Assembly: GCA_016928455.1 (NCBI GenBank)
Contig: JAFGKP010000061.1
Location: forward strand, 1 to 12,466
DNA length: 12,466 bases
DNA from: Methanomicrobia archaeon
Lineage (GTDB): Archaea > Halobacteriota > Syntropharchaeia > Alkanophagales > Methanospirareceae
Direction of reading: 5' to 3'
Positions 1-6,322 of the stretch are shown here, piece after piece (the stretch's first letter is position 1; the number at the start of each line of letters is the position of its first letter). The position numbers were made by a program, and so were the translations under genes. Below the pieces are notes generated by a model. The model ran no database searches, was not told the origin of the DNA, and worked only from the letters and a program-made list of their open reading frames with translations.

Positions 1-213
1 GATTATACCGCGGAACTGGCTGATATCTCCGTCGGATCCGTCGGCTCGGAGCCCGGATGGTCCACCGTACTGACGCGAACAGCGCCTGGCGAGCACCTGC
101 TCCTGGGTGCTCGTGCAAAGGGGTACGTGGAAGTAACCGAAGATATAAAGCTCAAAGAGATCGAGCGGCTCACGAAGATCAAGCGCCGAAGAGCTGAGCA
201 ACACCGCGAGTAA
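1..213 (+). CDS. Coenzyme F420-handling FrhB/FdhB/FpoF-family protein, C-terminal fragment
   Basis: The reading frame is open from base 1 and stops with TAA at 211-213, so only the last 70 residues are here and the start lies outside the window. The fragment carries ELADISVGSVG followed by GWSTVLTRT, which is the conserved stretch just after the iron-sulfur cysteine cluster in the FrhB/FdhB/FpoF family. These are FAD- and Fe-S-containing subunits that pass electrons to or from coenzyme F420 in F420-reducing hydrogenase, formate dehydrogenase and F420H2 dehydrogenase. The tail after it is basic and helical (KLKEIERLTKIKRRR), as is usual. Which complex it belongs to cannot be told, because the cysteine cluster and the upstream genes are outside the window. 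Family assignment is strong; the specific partner is open. Confidence 0.8.
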   Translation, partial: DYTAELADISVGSVGSEPGWSTVLTRTAPGEHLLLGARAKGYVEVTEDIKLKEIERLTKIKRRRAEQHRE

Positions 214-287
214 CAAATACAAACGGCCATACCGCATTCGTGTGCACTAGAGGAACTTCTCTGTGGCGTGCGAATGAATACGAGGAT

Positions 288-297
288 AGTTATATCT
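288..297 (+). promoter_or_regulatory. Possible TATA box for the Mth938-domain gene
   Basis: AGTTATATCT lies about 44 bases before the ATG at 337. At the usual archaeal spacing this would start transcription near 319 and leave a short leader holding a purine-rich GGGAAGG at 323-329, seven bases before the ATG. No clear BRE is seen, so this is a moderate guess. Confidence 0.35.
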
Positions 298-336
298 GCT
301 CGCTCACGTAATTGGTAGTGCAGGGAAGGCACGGCG

Positions 337-675
337 ATGATTGACACCTACAACTTCGGGAAGATCGTCATCGACGGCACGAGCTTCACGAGCGATGTGA
401 TCATCTATCCCGACCGAATTGAAGATCAGTGGTGGCGCAAAGACGGGCACGTTCTCTTGCACACCGACGTGGCGTCGATCGTGAAAGAGCAGCCCGAGGT
501 GCTGATTGTCGGCACGGGCAAATACGGCGTTATGAAAGTGCCCGAGCAAACGCGGCGCTATATCGAATCGAAGGGCATTAAACTGTTCGCTGAACCAACC
601 GAGCAGGCCTGTGCGCGCTATAACCAGATCGCGCAAAAGCAACGGACGATCGCGGCGTTACATCTGACCTGCTGA
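337..675 (+). CDS. Mth938-domain (DUF498/AAMDC-like) protein
   Basis: This 112-residue protein matches the Mth938 domain family over its whole length. Visible hallmarks are the opening YNFGKIVIDG, the WWRKDGH segment near residues 33-39, the VLIVGTGKYGVM strand-loop near residues 55-66, EPTEQACARYN near 86-96 and the terminal ALHLTC. Family members are small single-domain proteins of a distinct alpha/beta fold, related to human AAMDC and the complex I assembly factor NDUFAF3; the biochemical role of the archaeal members is not established. It follows the F420-protein fragment by 123 bases and converges on the protease gene, with 45 bases between the two stops. A purine-rich GGGAAGG stands seven bases before the ATG. 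The overlapping frame on the other strand lacks any recognisable domain and is taken as a shadow. Confidence 0.85.
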   Translation: MIDTYNFGKIVIDGTSFTSDVIIYPDRIEDQWWRKDGHVLLHTDVASIVKEQPEVLIVGTGKYGVMKVPEQTRRYIESKGIKLFAEPTEQACARYNQIAQKQRTIAALHLTC

Positions 676-720
676 TCCCGTCGGTATCACCTGATTCCAA
701 CGAACACGAGACCGAAACGT

Positions 721-2409
721 TTACAAAAGGTACGGGCCCGCGAGAATGATAACAATGGCGGAGAAGATAAAGAGCGCGAAGAGGGCAGCAATGCCTCGGG
801 CAACCTTTTCCTTGCGCTGCTGTTCCTTTATCCCCAGGCGCACGACCGGGTAGAGCATCTCCCGAAAGACATAGCCGCCATCGAGTGGAATGGCGGGGAG
901 GCAGTTGAACAGCCCCACATAGAAATTGATCCAGCCGATCCAGAAGAAAATATCAGCAAACCAGAAGACTGCGCTACCCAGCTCGGCGATGGTGCCCACA
1001 GGCTCGAAGAGCTGTGCGAGGAGTGGGTTAAAGCCCCCGAAGCCGGTCGGCAGCGGGGCGATCGGCATAATGGTTAACCACAACCAGCTTGCCAGCCACT
1101 GACGTGGTGAGAGCGTCAGGAACGACGCGGGAATGCCCCGCAGTCCGTTGAGGTACTCTTGTGCCGGGAATTCGAGAACCAGCATCCCCCGCGGGCTCGA
1201 AGCGGTCGTACCGGCGACGATCACCCCCATGTAGCCCGTTTCCTCGCCCGACGGCGATTCGGCCAGTGGTACCGTAACCGTCGTCGCATCGGTTTGCACC
1301 TCAATAACCTGCCCCGGTACGGTGGTATTCATGAAGGCGCTGAAGTCCGTATAACCCGTTATCTTCACGTCATCAATACTCGTTATACGCATGCCCCGGG
1401 TGAGACCCGACTGGTCGGCAGGTAAGCCAGCCACGACATCGAAAATGAATAACCCGCTGCTGTTGGTGGTCCCACCAGACACGGCGAACGCACGTTCTTT
1501 GCCGTTTTTCTCCAGTACTACCAGGTTATGCTCCACCTCTGTGCTCAATGCCGCGGTAAGCTCCTCCACGGTCCTCGTCGATGTGCCGTCAACTCTGATG
1601 ATGAACACCTCGGAACTGATTCCTGCCTGCTCCGCGGGGCTACCCGTTGCGACCTGATAGACGTACAGCACATTCTCGTCCACTGGCTGGATCGAGAAGA
1701 GGATAGCAAAGAAGAGCGCAAAGGCAATAACAGCCACGCAGAAATTGCTTGTCACGCCGGCTGAGAGGATGCGGGTGCGCTCTTGTGCGGTAGCAACTTT
1801 CTTGGATGGTCTTTCAGGTTCTCTGGACTCAGAACCAGCCACAGTAACCGCTTTTACCTTCTTCCGCTCTTTACGCTCCTTTTCGCCAAATAGCTGCTCA
1901 CTGTCTGGCTCCGCAAAGGCGCCGATCGGCACAATAAGCATGAGAAGCCCCATCGACTTCACCGTGATCTTCTCGACTGTGCTCAAGACGGCGTGTGAGA
2001 GCTCGTGAACCACCAGCGCGATGACAAAGCCCACCCATGCGCACATCGGTATGAATTCGTTCAACCCGGGTATGAGCAGCCAGTTTCTTGGCTCGTTGAC
2101 CGTCGTGGGTGTGGGCTGCAGAATGAAGGTACTGTACGCGCCATAAATGACGAGAATGAACATGAAGATCATAGCAATGAACACCAAACCGGTGCCGATA
2201 GTGGCATAAATGCGCCAGAACCGCTCCCTCTGCGCTCCTCGTGACAGCCGCTCCAATAAGCGCTCACCACGCTTCGTTCTGATCATAAGCACGGGACCGG
2301 CTGCGGAGATGTTATACCGCTCCAAAATACCCTTCCTATCGAGCAGCATCACGATGAGCCAGTAAAGGAGGAAGAGATTCACCAGCAGCATCCAGAAATA
2401 CGGGTTCAT
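721..2409 (-). CDS. Membrane site-2 protease (M50 family) with tandem PDZ domains
   Basis: This 562-residue multi-pass membrane protein is an intramembrane zinc metalloprotease. The zinc motif HELSH is at residues 135-139 inside a membrane segment, and the second conserved motif, NCLPAIPLDGG, is at 502-512 with Asp510 as the expected third zinc ligand. Membrane segments are visible near 4-23, 72-95, 121-143, 152-166, 219-240, 478-505 and 536-560. Between the two catalytic halves lie two PDZ-like domains (about 245-310 and 318-385), each with a GxPAxxxG-type loop. A long charged insert (about 173-212, rich in Lys, Glu and Arg) separates the GAFAEPD segment from the conserved SAGVTSNF segment; related proteins normally have only a short linker there. 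Substrates are unknown; family members cut membrane-anchored regulators within the membrane. It is transcribed away from tiaS. Start chosen at the ATG at 2407-2409, as the N-terminal membrane segment begins immediately. Confidence 0.88.
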   Translation of the reverse strand: MNPYFWMLLVNLFLLYWLIVMLLDRKGILERYNISAAGPVLMIRTKRGERLLERLSRGAQRERFWRIYATIGTGLVFIAMIFMFILVIYGAYSTFILQPTPTTVNEPRNWLLIPGLNEFIPMCAWVGFVIALVVHELSHAVLSTVEKITVKSMGLLMLIVPIGAFAEPDSEQLFGEKERKERKKVKAVTVAGSESREPERPSKKVATAQERTRILSAGVTSNFCVAVIAFALFFAILFSIQPVDENVLYVYQVATGSPAEQAGISSEVFIIRVDGTSTRTVEELTAALSTEVEHNLVVLEKNGKERAFAVSGGTTNSSGLFIFDVVAGLPADQSGLTRGMRITSIDDVKITGYTDFSAFMNTTVPGQVIEVQTDATTVTVPLAESPSGEETGYMGVIVAGTTASSPRGMLVLEFPAQEYLNGLRGIPASFLTLSPRQWLASWLWLTIMPIAPLPTGFGGFNPLLAQLFEPVGTIAELGSAVFWFADIFFWIGWINFYVGLFNCLPAIPLDGGYVFREMLYPVVRLGIKEQQRKEKVARGIAALFALFIFSAIVIILAGPYLL

Positions 2410-2444
2410 GTTCGCTTCTTACGTACCTTACTTGTATAGTGAGC

Positions 2445-2454
2445 CATAAATAAG
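2445..2454 (-). promoter_or_regulatory. Possible TATA box for the site-2 protease gene
   Basis: Read on the minus strand this is CTTATTTATG, an archaeal box A-like element centred about 40 bases before the protease ATG. Initiation about 26 bases downstream would be near 2423, giving a leader of roughly 14 bases. The BRE is not distinctive. Confidence 0.35.
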
Positions 2455-2559
2455 TTGAAATAGGGAGTGAGATCGCTCAAGTTCATTGCCCTTCGCACCG
2501 TGCGTCCTCGCGTCGTGAAACCTATTTCTGCGGCCATCGCACTATAAAAAAGATAGCTA

Positions 2560-3885
2560 ATGATCGTTGGAATCGATGATACCGACTCGAGAACGGGCAT
2601 GTGCACCACGTACCTTTGTGCCGTCTTAATGGACGAGCTCACGGGTTACGGGCGGGTTTCAATTCCGCGATTGGTGCGCTTGAATCCCTGCATCCCGTAC
2701 AAGACGCGTGGCAATGGTGCCGTCGCCTTCGAGATCCAGCTTCATACGGCGAGCTATGCAGAGAAGGTCAAGGAGCTGATCAAAGCCCGGGTTGGTGAGC
2801 TTGCAGAGATTCACGCAGAGGAGACAAACCCGGGCGTAGTGTTCATTCGCGAGGAGAGTGCTTTACGCATGCCCTACGAGCACCTGCGGAGCTTGCAGCG
2901 GTTTTATGAGCTGGCCGTGAAAGATGTGGTCGCGATTGAACACGCATTTGCGCTCCTGAATGAATTGCAGATCGAGTACTATGGTTTGAAGCAGAAACGG
3001 GGCGTCATCGGGGCGTTAGCTGCCGCGGCATTCTTCATGCTCCAGCAACGCTACCCCACGCAGTACGATCTCACGTACGAGCTGATCGCCTACCGGAAAC
3101 GGGAGCGCTGGGGCACGCCACGGGTAATCGACGCAGCAAGCGTGTGGAAAGCAGATGCCGCTACCTATCCACTGACCTGGGATACTGTGGATTATGCAAA
3201 TAAGAACCTGGTGTTGGCTCCACACTCACCCTGTCCGGTTCTCTTTGGTGTTCGTGGCGACCGTATTGACGCCATCGTGCGAGCATACGAACTCATCACT
3301 GCAGAGCCGGTGGAGCGGGAGGCGCTCTTCATCACGAATCAGGGCACAGATTCGCACCTGATCCTGGCAGAAGAAATGCAGGGCTCGCTTTCTGATTACC
3401 ACTCGTACTGCCTCGAGGGTACCGTGATGTCCGAACCGCGACCGTTCGAAGGCGGTCACGTCGTCTTCCAGCTCGCGATCGCTCGCTCCAGGGAGGAGCG
3501 CATCGACTGTATCGCGTATGAGCCGACGAAGCAGTTCCGCGAAATTATCCGGAGCTTGCGGGTGGGGGATGAGATAACGGCTTACGGATCGTTTAAGACC
3601 AGGACACTGAATCTGGAGAAGATCGCGGTCCGCGCGATGAATCTGAAAGCGATGCGAAATCCACGTTGCGAGCGTTGCGGCAAGCGCATGAAATCCGCAG
3701 GGCAAGCGCAGGGATACCGCTGCAAGCGCTGCGGGACATATCGCAGTTCACAGGAACTCGAGACCGTCAAGCGAGGGCTGGACGAGGGCTTATATGAAGT
3801 GCCGCCCGTGGCACGGCGGCATATCGCGAAACCGCTGATCAGGCTGCGCAACGGTTGCTCACAGAAGATTCACCCGAGCAGATAG
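2560..3885 (+). CDS. tiaS: tRNA(Ile2) 2-agmatinylcytidine synthetase TiaS
   Basis: TiaS attaches agmatine to C34 of the CAU-anticodon tRNA-Ile, using ATP, so that it reads AUA; it is the archaeal counterpart of bacterial TilS. The 441-residue protein has the family's N-terminus MIVGIDDTDS with the following GMCTTYL, the conserved NPCIPYKTRGNGA near residues 42-54, the YGLKQKRGVIGALAA segment near 141-155, RERWGTPR near 181-188, and the NQGTDSHL segment near 260-267. A nucleic-acid-binding OB-like domain spans roughly 284-365, followed by a zinc ribbon with Cys370, Cys373, Cys388 and Cys391 and a basic tail. Length is normal. The start at 2560 is set by the conserved N-terminus. An AT-rich CTATAAAAAAG lies only 14 bases upstream, too close to be the TATA box for a transcript that includes this ATG, so the true promoter is not located. 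Confidence 0.95.
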   Translation: MIVGIDDTDSRTGMCTTYLCAVLMDELTGYGRVSIPRLVRLNPCIPYKTRGNGAVAFEIQLHTASYAEKVKELIKARVGELAEIHAEETNPGVVFIREESALRMPYEHLRSLQRFYELAVKDVVAIEHAFALLNELQIEYYGLKQKRGVIGALAAAAFFMLQQRYPTQYDLTYELIAYRKRERWGTPRVIDAASVWKADAATYPLTWDTVDYANKNLVLAPHSPCPVLFGVRGDRIDAIVRAYELITAEPVEREALFITNQGTDSHLILAEEMQGSLSDYHSYCLEGTVMSEPRPFEGGHVVFQLAIARSREERIDCIAYEPTKQFREIIRSLRVGDEITAYGSFKTRTLNLEKIAVRAMNLKAMRNPRCERCGKRMKSAGQAQGYRCKRCGTYRSSQELETVKRGLDEGLYEVPPVARRHIAKPLIRLRNGCSQKIHPSR

Positions 3886-3932
3886 CGTAGCTGAGCGCAG
3901 CGCATGCCTGGTGCTCGTAATTACCGTCCGGT

Positions 3933-5345
3933 TCACCCGGACGACGAGCCTCCGACCAGTATCTTTGTGACGCGAACATGGGGTGCGTATTCCGATACTG
4001 GCACGTCCTGGCCAGCTTTACCGCAGAAACCGATCGTACCGCGCTTCTTTTCAGTGCCGATCGCATCGATGTTCTTCAGCACGTCAAGCGTTCGTCCGGA
4101 GAGTGCGACGTTCTTTAACCGCTTGGTGAACGTCCCGTTCTCGATCAGAAAGGCTTCCTCAGCACTGAACTGGAATTCGCCCTTGACCGTGTCCACCTGC
4201 CCGCCGCGCATGCCCTTCGCGTAAATGCCGAACGCGATGTCCGCACGCAGCTCATCGAACTGCCACCCGCCAGGCTCAATTACCGTGTTGCTCATGCGCA
4301 CGACCGGGATCTCAGAATAGTCCTCAGCTCGCGCGTTCGCCGTCGGTGCCGCATCCAACCGGCCGGCGGTCTCACGACTGTGGAGATAAGAAACGAGCAC
4401 ACCGTCTTTAATGAGCTCTGTACGGCGCGCGCGCAGACCCTCGTCATCGTACCGATAGTAGCCGTGGGACGCCTCGATGGTCGGATCGTCCGCAACGGTG
4501 AGCCCTTCATAAGCAATCGCCGCGCCCACCTTACCTTTCAGGATCGATTCTCCGTAGAGCACATGGTCTGCCTCAGCAGCATGCCCGAGCGCCTCGTGCA
4601 TGAAGACGCCGGTGAGCCGGTTGTCCATGATCACCGGCAACTCGCCTGCCGGCGGGAGTTCCGCATCAAGGAGCCGCACTGCCTTGTCCGCAGCCTTCAC
4701 GGCGATCATCGTCGGGTCTTCAGCCTCGATGAACTCGAAGCCTGCAACCGCACCGACACTCTCGCGACCTTCCTGGAGCACAGTACCCCGTTTCGCCACC
4801 ACACTGGCACGCAGAAAGACTGCCGGCTGCTGCAGCACGATATAACTCCCCTCGGTAGTAGCAATGATCTGCTCCTCGAAACCGTCCAGATAGATAACTG
4901 ATACGCTCGTTACGTGCTCGGAATGCCCCTTCGCCGCGTCGTACGCTTCCTTGACCAGGCGTTTCTTCGCCTCGATACTGACGTCCTCAGGATTGATTCG
5001 CGGCTTGAGCGTGAACTCCTCGGTCGTCACGGGCGCATCAGCGAGCCTGAGGGCCGCCGCATGCTTGCCAGACTTGGAGTGTGAGAGCGCACGTGCAGTA
5101 CTCAGCGCGTTCTCGAAAGTCGCCTGTACCGCAGGTTGCGCCGGATCGTTAGAAGAGGCGAAGCCCCAGGAATCTTTGAAAAGCACACGGACACCCATGC
5201 CCTCATCGATCCCGTAGCTCAACTCCCGAAAGACACCATCCCGGAGATCAATTGTCGTTGCATGCCCGCGTTCCAGCCGGATATCTGCGTACGTTGCCTG
5301 CTGCGCAGTTACAAAGTCAAGTGCTCGTCGGATCGCTGCTTCCAT
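3933..5345 (-). CDS. tldD: TldD family metalloprotease
   Basis: TldD acts with its paralogue TldE (PmbA) as a zinc metalloprotease that degrades unfolded peptides and, in bacteria, trims modified peptides such as microcin B17. From the chosen ATG at 5345 the protein has 470 residues, the usual length. The zinc motif HEALGH is at residues 250-255, and the conserved GFCGKAGQ with its cysteine (residue 441) is near the C-terminus; RMSNTVIEPG and AKGMRGGQVDT are further family stretches. An in-frame GTG at 5363 would add six residues, but a TATA box at 5367-5377 predicts transcription starting at about 5347, so the GTG is unlikely to be in the mRNA and the message is probably leaderless. No tldE-like gene is in the window. 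It ends 47 bases from the tiaS stop, convergent. Confidence 0.93.
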   Translation of the reverse strand: MEAAIRRALDFVTAQQATYADIRLERGHATTIDLRDGVFRELSYGIDEGMGVRVLFKDSWGFASSNDPAQPAVQATFENALSTARALSHSKSGKHAAALRLADAPVTTEEFTLKPRINPEDVSIEAKKRLVKEAYDAAKGHSEHVTSVSVIYLDGFEEQIIATTEGSYIVLQQPAVFLRASVVAKRGTVLQEGRESVGAVAGFEFIEAEDPTMIAVKAADKAVRLLDAELPPAGELPVIMDNRLTGVFMHEALGHAAEADHVLYGESILKGKVGAAIAYEGLTVADDPTIEASHGYYRYDDEGLRARRTELIKDGVLVSYLHSRETAGRLDAAPTANARAEDYSEIPVVRMSNTVIEPGGWQFDELRADIAFGIYAKGMRGGQVDTVKGEFQFSAEEAFLIENGTFTKRLKNVALSGRTLDVLKNIDAIGTEKKRGTIGFCGKAGQDVPVSEYAPHVRVTKILVGGSSSG

Positions 5346-5366
5346 TACTCTGGTTTTGAGCACGCC

Positions 5367-5377
5367 AATATTTATAA
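5367..5377 (-). promoter_or_regulatory. TATA box of tldD, possibly shared with tRNA-Phe
   Basis: The minus strand reads CGAAG then TTATAAATATT, a good BRE plus TATA pair. The TATA centre is about 26-28 bases before the ATG at 5345, the spacing of a leaderless archaeal promoter, and this decides the tldD start. On the plus strand the same bases read AATATTTATAA, and no other TATA-like element is seen before tRNA-Phe at 5429, so it may also serve the tRNA with a leader near 30 bases. Confidence 0.6.
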
Positions 5378-5428
5378 CTTCGAAGTGGAAAGAGATACCA
5401 GAGAGCGCGAAGAAAAGTAAAGAAAGAG

Positions 5429-5502
5429 GGGACCGTAGCTCAGACTGGGAGAGCGCTCGGCTGAAGACCGAGTTGTCCCGTGTTCAAATCACGGCGGTCC
5501 CA
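5429..5502 (+). tRNA. tRNA-Phe (GAA)
   Basis: The 74-base sequence folds into a full cloverleaf. The acceptor stem GGGACCG/CGGTCCC has seven perfect pairs, the D stem is GCTC/GAGC, the anticodon stem CTCGG/CCGAG encloses loop CTGAAGA with anticodon GAA at 5463-5465, and the T stem CCGTG/CACGG encloses TTCAAAT. The discriminator base is A and the 3' CCA is not encoded. There is no intron. G37 follows the anticodon, where archaeal tRNA-Phe carries wyosine-type modification. Confidence 0.97.
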
Positions 5503-5522
5503 TAACCGTGCTTCAGGCAATC

Positions 5523-5597
5523 GATCCCGCGGGTCTTCTAACCCGTCCAGATGAGGGGAGACCGCCTGTTCCCCACTCGCTCCTTGTCGGGATCACA
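5523..5597 (+). ncRNA. Candidate structured RNA downstream of tRNA-Phe
   Basis: Twenty bases after tRNA-Phe, GATCCCG (5523-5529) can pair with CGGGATC (5588-5594). Inside lie a hairpin CGGGT/ACCCG with a six-base loop (5530-5545), directly abutting the outer stem, and a second hairpin GGGGAG/TTCCCC (5555-5574). The outer helix is followed at once by ACA (5595-5597), the arrangement of an archaeal H/ACA guide RNA, although the hairpin in the 5' side of the pocket would be atypical and no convincing K-turn is seen. The pyrI TATA box lies downstream, so this is not in the pyrI leader from that promoter. Such stems could arise by chance; treat as a hypothesis. Confidence 0.22.
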
Positions 5598-5617
5598 TCC
5601 TCGAGCAAGAACGGAGA

Positions 5618-5631
5618 GCGAAAGTTAAATA
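5618..5631 (+). promoter_or_regulatory. BRE and TATA box of pyrI
   Basis: GCGAAAG followed by TTAAATA is a good archaeal BRE/TATA combination. Initiation is expected near 5654, leaving about 38 bases of leader that contain GAGG at 5677-5680, eleven bases before the ATG. A second AT-rich element, CTATTTATC at 5641-5649, could give a shorter leader instead. Confidence 0.55.
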
Positions 5632-5691
5632 GCTCCCACACTATTTATCTTATCTAACAGACCGAGCAAGCAGTCTGAGGACTCGACGCGT

Positions 5692-6150
5692 ATGAAGAAA
5701 GAGCTCAAGGTTGTGCCCATCAGCAACGGAACGGTGATCGATCATATCACGGCCGGGCAGGCGTTGAACGTGCTTAAGATCCTCGGGATCCATGCAGGCA
5801 CCGATGCCGCGCTCAGTGTGGCCATGAACGTACGGAGCAAGCAGATGGGTAGGAAGGACATTGTCAAGGTCGAGGATCGTGAGTTGAAGCCTGAGGAGGT
5901 TGATAAGATCGCCCTGATCGCGCCCAACGCCACGATCAATATCATCCGTGAATCTGAAGTGGTGGAAAAGCACAAGGTCTTCCTGCCGCAGTCGATCGAG
6001 GGTATCATTCGCTGCGCGAACCCGAACTGCATCTCCAATGTTGAACGCGAGCCGGTGGTCTCACGGTTCATCACCATCAGCGAGCAGCCACTCCGATTCC
6101 GGTGCGTCTACTGCGAACGGATGATCGAGGACGTCTCCCGATATCTCTAA
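5692..6150 (+). CDS. pyrI: Aspartate carbamoyltransferase regulatory subunit PyrI
   Basis: PyrI is the nucleotide-binding regulatory chain of aspartate transcarbamoylase, which makes the committed intermediate of pyrimidine synthesis; CTP and ATP bound to PyrI tune the PyrB catalytic trimers. The 152-residue protein has the usual two parts. The allosteric domain (about 1-97) shows GTVIDHITAGQALNVL near residues 13-28 and the KIALIAPNATINII strand region near 72-85. The C-terminal zinc domain has Cys108, Cys113, Cys138 and Cys141 in the pattern CxxxxC and CxxC, which holds the interface with PyrB. It lies between two tRNA genes, and no pyrB is seen in the window, whereas the two are often adjacent in archaea; the catalytic gene must be elsewhere. 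The ATG at 5692 gives the standard N-terminus. Confidence 0.97.
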   Translation: MKKELKVVPISNGTVIDHITAGQALNVLKILGIHAGTDAALSVAMNVRSKQMGRKDIVKVEDRELKPEEVDKIALIAPNATINIIRESEVVEKHKVFLPQSIEGIIRCANPNCISNVEREPVVSRFITISEQPLRFRCVYCERMIEDVSRYL

Positions 6151-6224
6151 TCCGCGGGATGCATGAGGAGCAACGGAGAGCTCTACGCAACGAGAGCGTG
6201 GAACATGACTGAACACGAACGAAC

Positions 6225-6297
6225 GGGCCGGTAGATCAGGTGGAAGATCACTCGCTTGGCGTGTGAGAGGCCTCGGGTTCAAATCCCGACCGGTCCA
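6225..6297 (+). tRNA. tRNA-Ala (GGC)
   Basis: The 73-base cloverleaf has acceptor stem GGGCCGG/CCGGTCC with a G3:U70 wobble, the classic alanine identity pair. The D stem is GATC/GATC, the anticodon stem CTCGC/GTGAG encloses loop TTGGCGT with anticodon GGC at 6258-6260, and the T stem TCGGG/CCCGA encloses TTCAAAT. The discriminator is A; CCA is not encoded and there is no intron. No clear TATA box lies in the 74 bases after pyrI, so it may be transcribed with pyrI and coaBC. Confidence 0.96.
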
Positions 6298-6322
6298 TCA
6301 ATCCCTCCCTCCAACATCAAAA

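Noticed and set aside
2541..2551. CTATAAAAAAG as the tiaS TATA box
   Set aside because: It is only about 14 bases before the conserved ATG, so initiation at normal spacing would fall inside the gene.
3226..3705. 159-residue minus-strand open frame within tiaS
   Set aside because: It is antisense to the OB-fold and zinc-ribbon region of TiaS and looks like a shadow of GC-rich coding sequence.
4380..4901. 173-residue plus-strand open frame within tldD
   Set aside because: It is opposite the conserved TldD core including HEALGH and shows no family of its own.
5346..5363. GTG start for tldD at 5363
   Set aside because: It lies only a few bases from the TATA box and upstream of the predicted transcription start, so it is probably not in the message.
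5530..5552. Degenerate tRNA-Arg(TCT) suggested by TCTTCTAA flanked by GC-rich arms
   Set aside because: The loop would have eight bases or the stem would break, and no D arm, T arm (TTCAA) or matching acceptor stem is present.
6151..6224. C/D box guide RNA between pyrI and tRNA-Ala
   Set aside because: A CTGA is present near 6208, but no proper RTGATGA box is found in the stretch.
6263..6322. In-frame extension of coaBC to an ATG at 6263
   Set aside because: It would translate through the 3' half of tRNA-Ala and adds residues unrelated to the family; the ATG at 6323 follows the tRNA.
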